Of a stretch of DNA of 29,214 nt, positions 1 through 8,192 are shown piece by piece. Each line of letters opens with the position of its first letter. Positions within the stretch are counted from its first letter, which is position 1. A program made the translations under genes and the position numbers. The notes under the pieces are model-generated. The model worked only from the letters and a program-made list of their open reading frames with translations. It had not been told where the DNA came from and made no database searches. This stretch comes from Chara braunii (taxonomy: Eukaryota > Streptophyta > Charophyceae > Charales > Characeae), in the NCBI GenBank assembly GCA_003427395.1, contig BFEA01000197.1, positions 461,038 to 490,251 of the forward strand, read 5' to 3'.

Positions 1-437
1 TTTTTTTGCTCAAGCCACGTGGCAACTGATAGTGGGGTGGGTGGGGGAGAGGAGCAGGGAGGAAATCCTGCTCTGATAACAGTGTGACGAACCCGCCGGG
101 ATGGCGGTCCGTCAGGATCAAGACGAAGGGACGAGGATGGGGGAGATGGAGATGGAGCTGGAAGGGACAGCGCAGCTCCAACGCAGACTGGATACGCACG
201 TACTCCAATCTGTGCAAATGAAGAATGAGCGACAAAACAGACTGCAGCTGGGGTATACCCCCAGCGGACTGACTGGACTGGATTGGACTGGCCTGGGACC
301 GACAGTGGTACCGGGCAGGACTGGACTGGACTGAATAACCGCACGGCCTGTAGGGTCAGGCCACGGCCTGGTCCCACAGGCCGGACTGGCAAATAGCTAA
401 ATAGGCCCTGGCTGTGGGCCAGGGAAGATGAAGGCCC
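1..437. repeat. GGACTGG-rich simple sequence ahead of the transposase fragment
   Basis: The stretch starts with a T run and later carries many imperfect copies of GGACTGG/GGACTGA (about 266-390), then GGCC-rich words such as GGCCACGGCCTGG. I see no conserved protein in any frame; the open frame at 101-334 is low in complexity and its second half translates the GGACTGG words. This sequence abuts the point where the transposase homology begins (about 438), so it probably replaced or invaded the missing 5' part of that gene. Confidence 0.45.
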
Positions 438-866
438 GCTGCAAATGGATACTTGCTCAGCGACAACGGCTATCCCCAGTCGGAATGGATTTTCGTCCCG
501 TATGGAGGTCTCGCGCAGCATCCCACGGAGGCACGGTTCGACAACAAGCAAAAAACGGCAAGGGGAGCGGTAGAGAGGGCGTTTGGAAGATTGAAGGGCA
601 TGTGGAGGTTATTCCTGCGCACGCACAAGTGCAACATTGACACGTTGCCGCAACAGCTCATCGCGGTGTGCATCCTCCACAACATACTGATCGACGCAGG
701 CATTCCCTTCGACGACAACCTGTTGTGGGAGGAGGGTCCGAATGGCGTCCGACGCAGGGTGGATCTGGGCATGCATTCGCTGCTGCGTCCTGCTTGCATG
801 GAGTCGTCGACCGAGGACGCGCTCATTTTGCGGGATGCGTTGGCGGAGAGGATGGGTGCACAATGA
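438..866 (+). pseudogene. PIF/Harbinger (HARBI1-like) DDE transposase, C-terminal fragment
   Basis: The frame reads from an in-frame stop at 429-431 through residues like NGYLLSDNGYP to TGA at 864-866, about 142 codons. LLSDNGYP is the conserved block with the second catalytic Asp of DDE_Tnp_4 nucleases (family form LxGDSGYP). FDNKQKTARGAVERAFGRLKG is the block with the catalytic Glu, and AVCILHNI is the usual C-terminal block. The first catalytic Asp and the N-terminal half are absent, and a full transposase is roughly 350-450 residues, so this is a 5' truncation rather than a gene with its own start. There is no ATG at the homology start; TTG at 453 is the first possible alternative start but lies inside conserved sequence. 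The 3' end reaches a natural-looking stop with no internal break. Such nucleases cut and paste the element with a Myb/SANT-like partner protein, whose remains lie downstream on the other strand. Confidence 0.88.
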
Positions 867-1619
867 GGATGGGTGGTTGTGGGAGTGGAGAGTTGAAGAC
901 GGTCGTGATGCGGCGAGATATCGGAGCACACTGAAGTGGGGAGGCACCGAAGAGATGATGCGTCAGGAACGATAGGGAGGTACACCCTCCCATATCCAGT
1001 GAAGGTGCTCAGAGAACACGACACTGAAGCCCTCCCAGTGTGCTGTCGTCCGGAAGTTTGTTTGGTCATCGTCAAGCACAATGTACTTTCTTCCCCGGGG
1101 TTGTTCGGAGCACTCATCCCGCAGGTTGTCGTCTTCCCGTTAGCGTGTAACAGTTGTGCCGTAGATGGTCGATCCTTACTTCCGTTTTTTGCATGGTATT
1201 TCCATTATGTCGTCATGTACGTAGCAGTGTTGTTTCAGCGGCACAAGTGGTTAACTGAACCTTACTCGAAGTGAGTGTCTTTCGTTTTCGTGGTAATCGG
1301 CGGCGTGCGGAACTCATAGTTGTTGTTCCGCACAGTAGTGGTGAAGACTGAGTTTGGTGGTAGGTTTAATTACGGGAAGTCGCTGGTTGGGCAGTTGAGG
1401 GTTTAGCGGGGGGTGAGGGGGTCTACAAAGCACGGCGATTGAGCTGCCATCTACTTTTATTACGAACTGAACTCGTTGGAAACCTTGGAAGGCTTCCCCT
1501 TATTCTTGATGATCTTCTTTCGTTGAATGTTGTTGCGATGTGGAATGCAGTCTTCATTTTGCAATGTGTTTTCGTTCAGGATGTTTTTATAAGCTTGTGT
1601 CACGTATTTCCGCTCACGC

Positions 1620-1623
<4 letters not shown>
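867..1623. other. No gene recognised between the Harbinger ORF remains
   Basis: Open frames here are short, overlap one another on both strands and match nothing I recognise. If the flanking ORFs belong to one element, this is the inter-ORF spacer and probably holds both 3' UTRs. No polyadenylation signal could be assigned with confidence. Confidence 0.4.

Positions 1624-1668
<45 letters not shown>
1624..1668. repeat. (TG)n microsatellite
   Basis: An uninterrupted TG/GT dinucleotide run of about 45 bases. On the - strand it reads (CA)n and begins a few codons after the FWSVEH motif of the Myb-like ORF, so repeat expansion or insertion ends the protein homology here. Confidence 0.97.
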
Positions 1669-1669
<1 letters not shown>

Positions 1670-1671
<2 letters not shown>

Positions 1672-2591
1672 TGATATGTTCGACACTCCAAAAGTTTCGC
1701 TTCTCCTCTGCGTCGCCGTCGCCTTCTCCGTCGTTCGCCCTTGCTTGCGCTTTCTTCGGCCGCTCACGACCGTTACCGCTCGTCGCCTTCGTCTTGCCGC
1801 CCTTCCCCCCCCCATCGCTGTTCTGCGATGGCGAGGCGTAACCGCCGTTCCCGTCTCCTGCCTCTCCTGCGCCGTTGTCGTCGTCGTCTTCGGACGGAAG
1901 CCCCGCATGTGGCTCCTCAACTTCTTCCGCCTGCTTGTCCATCCTCAACCACTCTACCCCCCGCCTGATTGCTTCCTCTCGCCCCTCCCTGATCTTCCGT
2001 CGCTCCTCCGCCCACACTAACGTCCCGTCGCGGTCGTCAACGATGTCGTCCAAATACCCCCCCGTCCTTGACAATGCCACGTCGACGTCCCAGGTTGGAC
2101 GCAGCATACACCGGAGCCGGGGACTGCACAAACGATGGACGACCTTACGTGCTCCTGGAGATGGAAGTCACTCGTCCCTCCCACTGCTGCGCGCCTGCGG
2201 ATTTCGATGATCGGTCCACCGCAGTTAACTGCCCGCCGTCATCGCCGACATGAGGATTGACGATCATTGTGCGCGTCTGGCTTCCACACCTCCCTGTAGA
2301 CAGACCGGAAGAAAGGTTTGATCCGCCATGCCCTTCTTCCCCGTCGAGACCCGGCGCCAACAGTTCAGTGAAGGACTGGTCGTGCACGCCGCCACTGCCG
2401 CCGCACAGGTCCGTCCAAGACCATTCCTGTGTAGAACCACTACCCAACGGAACAGTGCGTGCCCGTCCCTCCCTCTCCTCCTCATCAGATGAGTCAGGGA
2501 GGGGTTGCAAATGCGGCGGCAGTGATGAATTACCGACCCCCAACGACAACCTGCAAGCCGGAGAAGAACTCCCAACGGCACGCCTGCTCAC
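1670..2591 (-). pseudogene. Myb/SANT-like Harbinger partner protein, N-terminal part, frameshifted
   Basis: Two - strand frames join into one protein-like path. The first (2591-2145) includes PLGSGSTQEWSWTDLC and VHDQSFTELL and ends in RVTSISRST then TAA. The second is open from 2167 and continues with WDVDVALSRTGGYLDDIVDD, an RK/E-rich helix (EERRKIREGREEAIRRG), an acidic/Gly/Lys linker and EEKRNFWSVEHII. The last motif looks like the start of a Myb/SANT-type domain (the first conserved Trp), but the domain is lost at the (CA)n tract near 1668. A frameshift lies at about 2145-2167, and neither frame has a convincing ATG; the first opens with GTG at 2591 and reads back to a stop about 45 bases upstream. 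From memory, Chara braunii proteins of this class share the GSGSTxEW and HDQSFTELL phrases. That link is recall, not a search. Long acidic linkers like this are common in transposon Myb-like proteins. Confidence 0.55.
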
Positions 2592-2776
2592 AACCTGCTC
2601 CCTCCTCCCCTGGGGGATCCTTGTCCACTATCCGTCCTGACGGCCTTCATTGACGAAGTTCGTCTGCGTCGACGCCGTGGCGCGTTCCCGACGAAACACA
2701 CGTGCAACACTACGACGACGAGCAGTAGGAAGACGGCGAGAAGCAGCAGCGGGAGCTTGCGAAAGATGTTAGCCAT
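2588..2776 (-). CDS. Possible 62-aa single-pass membrane peptide, doubtful
   Basis: An ATG-started frame of 62 residues. Residues about 8-29 are almost all Leu/Val/Ala/Phe (LPLLLLAVFLLLVVVVLHV), followed by a basic RRRRRR stretch, the layout of a signal anchor with a cytosolic basic tail. It sits directly upstream of, and overlaps by 4 bases, the first Myb-like frame on the same strand. CTG/GTC-rich DNA produces such hydrophobic frames by chance, and I recognise no family. It may be part of a 5' leader rather than a gene. Confidence 0.15.
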   Translation of the reverse strand: MANIFRKLPLLLLAVFLLLVVVVLHVCFVGNAPRRRRRRTSSMKAVRTDSGQGSPRGGGSRL

Positions 2777-3650
2777 GCGACGGACGACGGCAACGGCACT
2801 AGACGGAGGAGAACATGGCCGACAACGTAACGGCAATGTCCTGCATACGGCGACACGCGCTTGGCGACAAACGGAAGTCGTCGTTTTCTAGACGCGCTGT
2901 GCCGCCTCAAATATTCGCATTTGCCGACCGTTGGCCGGTTTCCCGCCACGGTTGAAGCCCAACCCCAAGTTGCAACGCGGTGTGCACCTTGGGGATGCTA
3001 CCGGCCCGCTAACGGTTACCGTTGGCGTGGACATCAGGCCTCTTGAACGTTGGCGACCCAACATGTCCATGCGCAAGTCGCCCGGACCACCGATGGACCA
3101 CACGCCACAGACAAAAGAAGTCGACTTAGGTGCCGTCGAAGAGCTGGTTCTTCCCGATAGGGGAGCTCCGAGGATCCTACCGGAGGTTCCTTGGGGAAAA
3201 TTGAAAATTGTCTGTGCCCCGAGGAATCCCCGAGGAAATGTTTTCACATTTATTTTTTTTTCTATCCCCGAGGACAAGTGGAACGACGATTTCCTTGGGG
3301 GATTTCGATGTCCGAGGAGTGTCGAACGAGCCCCAAAGGACAATGAGGAAAACATTTTGCGAAACACCCCAGCCATCAGTTGGACCCTACTTTGCAATGT
3401 ACCCGTACCGGACACTGCCCAACTTTGCAAAATGCCCCAGCAGTTGCCAAGTTTTCGTAGGTGCAATTGCAAAAGGCCAAGGTTGCCAAGTGAACTTGCA
3501 TACCCACCTGAAAGGCGCATAACACCCACATGTCAGCCCAAAAGGCCATTCCACTGTGCCCATATGTTCAGGTACATTTTGACATATATCTCGATTTATG
3601 CGGGTATTTGGAGAGTTACCCCCCGGACAAAAAAAGGACAAGGTCATTAC
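2777..3650. other. Non-coding stretch with recurring CCCCGAGGA words
   Basis: Both strands have long open frames (269 aa + and 213 aa -) that overlap each other, have mixed composition and match nothing I know, so neither is called. Between 3170 and 3330 the words CCCCGAGG and TTCCTTGGGG recur at least five times in both orientations, giving local inverted repeats. The + frame at its 3' end only translates the following (CT)n/poly(T) tract. Confidence 0.35.
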
Positions 3651-3684
3651 TCTCTCTCTCTCTCTCTTTCTCTCTTTCTTTTCT

Positions 3685-3716
<32 letters not shown>
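3649..3716. repeat. (CT)n followed by poly(T)
   Basis: A CT dinucleotide run interrupted by TTT (about 3649-3683) passes into about 30 T. Read on the - strand this is poly(A) then (AG)n, compatible with the tail of a retroposed sequence, but no element was recognised next to it. Confidence 0.9.
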
Positions 3717-3719
<3 letters not shown>

Positions 3720-3885
3720 CACCTCTTCCCCCTTGTGTGAGCTCGCAACCCCCTCGTCCTCCCTGGCGGCCCCCTCCTCCCGTTGGCACAAACTCCTCTC
3801 CATAGCACGACCTCCTCCCACCGGTGCAACCTCCTCTCCCTCCCACACGACGTCCTGCAACCTCTCGTCCCCATTGCGCTGTCGG

Positions 3886-3913
3886 GGCAAAAACCCTGAC
3901 AAGGGTATTTGCC
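3886..3913. repeat. Short perfect-loop hairpin
   Basis: Arms GGCAAAAACCCT (3886-3897) and AGGGTATTTGCC (3902-3913) pair over 12 bp with one mismatch around a 4-base loop GACA. A second pairing is possible between ACCCTGACAA (3893-3902) and TTGCCAGGGT (3909-3918). Confidence 0.6.
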
Positions 3914-4264
3914 AGGGTCTTGAGCATCGGGGGTTGTCCGACTTTTTCTTGTGAATTGAAGGACTTGATGAGGTTGACGTTTGTCAAAAGTTTATTCTGA
4001 CCTGACCTATGACTGAGAGACTAAAAGCTTCGAGCTTTAGTTCAGACGCTCTTGGCATTCGAAGGTAAAGACAGTAGTTGACAGTGCTTTGTTTTTATCG
4101 AAGCCGCAGAAGCGTGCGGACATGGAAAGGCTGAAGTTAAACCTTATCTAAAATAATGTCGCGCGGTTGCGCAGCCACGCGATTCAGGTTCTAAGTAGGC
4201 TGAAAAGGGTGGCCGCACTAGATATTGGATCGCAGTACGAAGAAAATAAAAGGGTCGGGCCACG
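3914..4264. other. No gene recognised
   Basis: No open frame worth calling and no repeat beyond short words. It leads into the hairpin cluster starting at 4265. Confidence 0.4.
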
Positions 4265-4377
4265 GGGTCTACTCCCTACGGAGGGTCTGATACCATTTCG
4301 CAGCCGGCTACGGGCTTAGCTCTGCGGCCCGCGGCCGGCTGCGAAACGGTATCAGGCCCTCCGTACGGAGTAGACCC
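4265..4377. repeat. 44-bp inverted repeat (long hairpin)
   Basis: Left arm 4265-4308 (starts GGGTCTACTCC, ends CAGCCGGC) and right arm 4334-4377 (starts GCCGGCTGCG, ends GTAGACCC) are reverse complements over 44 bp with three mismatches, without gaps. The spacer is 25 bases and itself GC-rich. Weaker pairing continues outward (GGGCCAC against GGGCCTA). The structure could be a folded MITE, a small-RNA precursor or a recombination relic; no transposase motif accompanies it. Confidence 0.85.
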
Positions 4378-4417
4378 TGGGCCTACAAGGAGGCAACTCT
4401 TCTTATACAACAAATGA

Positions 4418-4541
4418 GGGCTTAGCTCCCGTGATAGGAGCTAGCCCAGTAGGTACCGCCATCTGACTTTCACCTCGTTGATTCAGGGATCGAGCCCGAC
4501 GATCGGCGACTGGGCTAGCTCCTTTTGTTAGGAGCAGCCCA
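4418..4541. repeat. Nested inverted repeats of the AGGAGCTAGCCC word
   Basis: Four arms occur in order: GGGCTTAGCTCC (4418-4429), GGAGCTAGCCCAGT (4437-4450), ACTGGGCTAGCTCC (4509-4522) and GGAGCAGCCCA (4531-4541). Arms 2 and 3 are a perfect 14-bp inverted repeat. Arms 1+2 and 3+4 can each form a local hairpin, so two alternative folds compete: one large stem or two small ones. Confidence 0.75.
4435..4526 (+). ncRNA. tRNA-Glu-like pol III head (SINE or degenerate tRNA)
   Basis: TAGCCCAGTAG at 4442-4452 fits the A-box consensus TRGYNNARNNG. CTTTCAC at 4467-4473 has the form of a Glu tRNA anticodon loop with TTC at 4469-4471, preceded by ATCTGA much as in plant tRNA-Glu (ATCTGG). GGATCGAGCCC at 4487-4497 resembles the B-box GGTTCGANTCC and lies at the spacing tRNA numbering predicts (position 54 at 4489). 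A TTTT pol III stop is at 4523-4526. The acceptor, anticodon and T stems do not pair, so this is not a working tRNA. The inverted repeat overlapping it and the lack of stems favour a tRNA-Glu-derived SINE or a decayed copy. No 3' tail or target duplication was found. Confidence 0.45.
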
Positions 4542-5240
4542 TCGCAGAGAAATGTGGCGCGACCGATTTCGGTCACTCAATCATTGGGGATCGTGCAGTG
4601 GAAATCCGTCGCGCGAGATTAGTATGACCCGTGCGCAAGGATGACACGCATAAGTCGAAGGAGGTCTAGGTTTTTTTTTCTGGGTTCAAACTCGGGTCTG
4701 TTCCCAACGCATCGTGGGAGGCCCACGACAAGATGTGACCGTTGGCAAAAAAAATAAATAAATAAAATAAATAAATAAATAAATAAAAACTAACTGAAAC
4801 GAAGTGTCATTTGGCACATCTAGAAGTGATTGGGGCATTTCAAGCGCTAGTGTAGTGAAAGTGCCCGTAAAAACGGGCAACTGTTTCGTCACGAGGTAAG
4901 TTATTTTAATTTTTTCTTTTTTCTTTGTTTTCTTTATATTCTTTTTAGATTTTCTTTCTTTTTTTGAAGGGGGGATTTGCTTAGGCGCATTTTGGTGGCT
5001 GGTCGTGCACCCATTCGTTTCAAACGAATGGGCAGTGGACTGAAGGAAAAATATATATATATAAGAGAAAAAGGGAAAAAAAAGCAAAGCATAACTGTGC
5101 CAAGCTGTTTCATCGGACTTGCATCGACTCATCAGGGGGCTGTGCCCCGACAACTCATCTTCAGATCGGCAAAATTGATGGATTAGCCTCGCAGGGCGGC
5201 TAGGTGCAAGGCAGTTACAAAGGACTCTCTGCACAAGTTT
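4527..5240. other. AT-rich non-coding stretch with an (AAAT)n tract
   Basis: An AAATA-type simple repeat spans about 4747-4788, a T/C-rich run lies at 4908-4965 and an (AT)5 at 5051-5062. The frames on either strand are low in complexity. No gene seen. Confidence 0.6.
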
Positions 5241-5249
5241 CAGGTAAGT

Positions 5250-5251
5250 TC

Positions 5252-5294
<43 letters not shown>

Positions 5295-5310
5295 CNNNNT
5301 TTTTTTTTTT
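5250..5310. repeat. Poly(T) tract containing a 4-N assembly gap
   Basis: About 45 T, then C, four N at 5296-5299, ten T and a C run. The true length of the homopolymer is unknown. On the - strand it is a poly(A) tract. Confidence 0.95.
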
Positions 5311-6318
5311 CCCCCTTTTGTTCCCCTCATTATGGCATGATAGCAGGCAACCGCACAAGTTCGCGTTTAGAAGCGGGCAGCAGCTGTTGATGACCGCCCG
5401 AACCTGGCACTATTTGGTGTCCAGGTGCGGGCGTGTATAGTAGGCGTAAGGATAGTAAAAAAAATAGGAGTAAGGATAGTATTAAAAAAAATAAAAAAAA
5501 TAAAAAGTGAAAAAGGAAAAAAAACGGCCACGAATATGATCACGGCTGCGAATATGGTCGTGACCGTGGAACATATGCGGCCCCTAGGAGGTTCTAGGGA
5601 CTGATGGGACTGCATCTATTAAGGTGAACAGGCAGTTCCAAAATGGCTGAATTCGGTAATTTCCAGAAGCACCTGGCCTAGGAAAAAGGTCAGGTACTCT
5701 CAGGAGTTGATGACCTTGGTTCCCCTAGGCGAAAATCAAGGCACAAGGCTTCTGGCCATTGATTTAGATCAAGGGACGGGAACACTGACGAAATTTTGCA
5801 TGGTTGTGGGCAAGGCTGCTGCCCACATGCCTTCAGCTAACTATAAATGTCAGCTTGTCACCCAGCAACCTCACACTTGTGGCAATGCTGCTCGGGCATT
5901 CTACTTAAGTAGAGGGTGGCTGGTTGGCTGCTGGTGTAGTGAGGCGAAGTGTTGAGGTCTGCAGAAGCGCTTGGAGGAGCAGAGAAGCAATTATAGCTAA
6001 AGATTGGGAGTTTCTCGCCCTACCTTTGTGCTTGCAGGCCTGTGGGAAAGTTATAGCCGTGAGGCTGCGGCAGGCTTGGACCGTGCGACAAGGGCCCACG
6101 ACGGGGAGGTGTTGCCAGATGGCTTGCGCAGTGATATTGGAGTAGGAAGGCTTGGAGATGTTGCCGAGATTGTGCAGCGCAGCAGTGATTTTTTCAGCGG
6201 CACTATATTTGACAACGTTTTGAGGGGAGATGCTGTCGGAATTGTGCGGTGCGGTTGGTGGAGCCTTGGAGGCTTTTGCCGGCAGGTTTTGAATCTGTGG
6301 CGGTGATTTTTTTGGCAT
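5311..6318. other. No gene assigned; weak TATA-like site at about 5843
   Basis: A+T-rich simple sequence at 5455-5525 (AAAATAAAA words) is followed by ordinary-composition DNA. CTATAAATG near 5841-5849 looks like a TATA box but has no gene behind it that I recognise. Overlapping frames at 5905-6318 (-, 137 aa) and 6004-6306 (+, 100 aa) both look plausible in composition, cannot both be real, and match no family I know. Confidence 0.35.
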
Positions 6319-7814
6319 GGTACTCGGCGGTGTGGTTGCTAAAGTGCGGGCACTACGACATTAAGGCTGGTGGTGCTTTCGTGTTTGGACAAGCACCGCG
6401 ATCCATAGTTTTTTTTTAGAATCATTTGGTGGTGCGGCGGTGGCGTGGAATCACTTGGGATCCATATTAAGACCGATAAAGTTGGGGGTTGAGACCGAGG
6501 CAAGTGTTCGTGAATACCTTGTGTTTAGACTTGGTAATTGGTAGAGGTATGATCGGTGATTGGGGTGAAGTTATTCTTGGTGGGTGAGGTGTTACTGGGA
6601 CTTTAGTGGGACCTCGTAGGACTTGTACGTGAGAGTACCCTCCTCGAGGGCTATCTCGTTTTAGTCATAGTGAATGGCGTCTGTGTCAGTGGTGACGTTT
6701 GAAGAAGGACGCGAATCATTGTTTTGTAAACGACCACAACTTAAGTTGTGCGACCGACCTTTTTAAGAGAATTACTTGACTTTTTTGAGTGAGTCATACT
6801 TAACTTCACTCAAGGTCAGTTGTGACTCAGCTTCCTTTACATATCTGTGTGAACCCACACCTTGCATGACCTTGCTTTGGATTCAGAGAAAAAGTAGAGT
6901 AAGATGTGAGACGCCATGCATGTGAGAAAAGGGGGCTGACTTTGGTTGGGATATGGATTATTTTTTGGTTGATTCTTTTGTTGTTGTGCAGGTAGGTAAA
7001 GGAATATGTGTGAGAAGAGATCGGCATTACGTTAGCTCAAGAAATGATGAAAATGTTTATCTTCCTTCAACTCTTTACCTGTCTGTATGTCAAAGAAGAA
7101 CATGGTAAAAAACAGAAAAAAATCGACGGGTGCCGAAAAAATGGAATTTGTGGGAAGAGAGGAAGAAAAAGAAGATGAAGAAAATAATTAAGTTAACTTC
7201 CCAATGAACATTTTGTTCTATCTCGAATGACACTTTATTTTTGTACCCATCTAAAGAAATCTTTGTACCCACTTTTGTCTTATTCTCCTTTCGTGTAAGT
7301 CAAGACTCGGTCTAAGTATAGGGAAATGTCTACACCTAGTAATTGGGGTGCCTTCTCTCTAGGAGGCATCAAGGGCTGGTGTTCGTTGCTTTAGAGGTTG
7401 GCCTTGTTATTGACCCAGAGTGGACCGTCTAATGGGGGAATACCATGCTGTATCGTGTTGGAGCCAGCCCAACTTTTGAGATCCGAACAAAGTGTTCGGA
7501 CGAGGAGGAGGGGTATTCAAGACCACTTTCTAAAGGGTAGGAATCGTAGGATATCCTGCAGTAAAAGGGTAGCCGTACTTTCAAATGGGGAAGACTGAAT
7601 TCAACATTTTTTATTATTATTTTTTTTTTTTGCCATCGTAGACGCCACCAACGTATGAGAAACTGGTGTCAAAGGAAACTCAGTTCATGTTTGAAATAGT
7701 GTTAAAGGAGTGCAAGTAGGCACTACCTCTCGCGGTAGGACCGTGCCACACGAATCACGGTCCGGAGGGGAATAAAAATTGAGTACAGAGATTGGCATAT
7801 ATAACTACGTAGCA
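6319..7814. other. AT-rich stretch, nothing recognised
   Basis: Both strands are rich in stops, the longest frames are 60-66 aa, and no motif, RNA gene or repeat structure beyond short T and A runs was seen in about 1.5 kb. Confidence 0.5.
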
Positions 7815-8167
7815 CCGTGTTCGTGTTCGGAGGCGAACGCGAACATGTTCACCCAAACACGAACAAGCGCCAAAAACCCTCCGAATGCAAACATAAAAAA
7901 TATTAAAATAAATAAAATAAAAAAAGTTATCAAAAAAATCTAAAAACGATATATGTTATGTAAAATAATAATAGAAGCAACGTTTACCTTGGAGTCATGT
8001 TCAAATTCGTAACCAATCATGAGTTAAAAATGTAAAACGGATTTTTTTTTTTTTTTTTTTTTTTTTACGGAAAAAAAAAATGTTCGCCCGAACATGTTCA
8101 CAAGCTGTTCGCACGAACGGACGAACACGTTCGCCCGAACATGAAGGGGCTCAAACACGTTCGGCGT
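7815..8167. repeat. Two clusters of GTTCG/CGAAC words around an A+T-rich core
   Basis: The clusters are at 7815-7870 and 8081-8167. Each has five or more copies of GTTCG or CGAAC, and the palindrome GAACATGTTC occurs in both. The core between them is A/T-rich with a poly(T) of about 25 (8043-8066). The word orientation suggests subterminal motifs facing inward from two ends, but no clean terminal inverted repeat could be aligned. Confidence 0.5.
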
Positions 8168-8192
8168 GCTATGCAGATATATAATTTTATTT

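Larger units (their letters stand above)
438..2591. mobile_element. Broken PIF/Harbinger element with convergent ORFs (inferred)
   Basis: Harbinger elements carry two genes, a DDE nuclease and a Myb/SANT-like DNA-binding protein. Here a nuclease fragment (+ strand, ends 866) faces a Myb/SANT-like fragment (- strand, ends about 1670) in tail-to-tail order within 2.2 kb, with a (TG)n tract between them. Grouping them into one element is an inference: no terminal inverted repeats or TTA/TAA target duplication were found at the outer edges, and both genes are truncated. They could equally be two separate relics. Confidence 0.5.

Noticed and set aside
1600-1968. + strand frames and a second - frame over 1600-1968
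   Set aside because: Shadows of the Myb-like - strand frame and of the (TG)n tract.
2888-3740. 269-aa + frame and 213-aa - frame
   Set aside because: They overlap each other, match nothing, and the + one ends in translated (CT)n and poly(T).
4680-4705. GGGTTCAAACTCGGGTC as a tRNA B-box
   Set aside because: No A-box at suitable spacing upstream and no stems.
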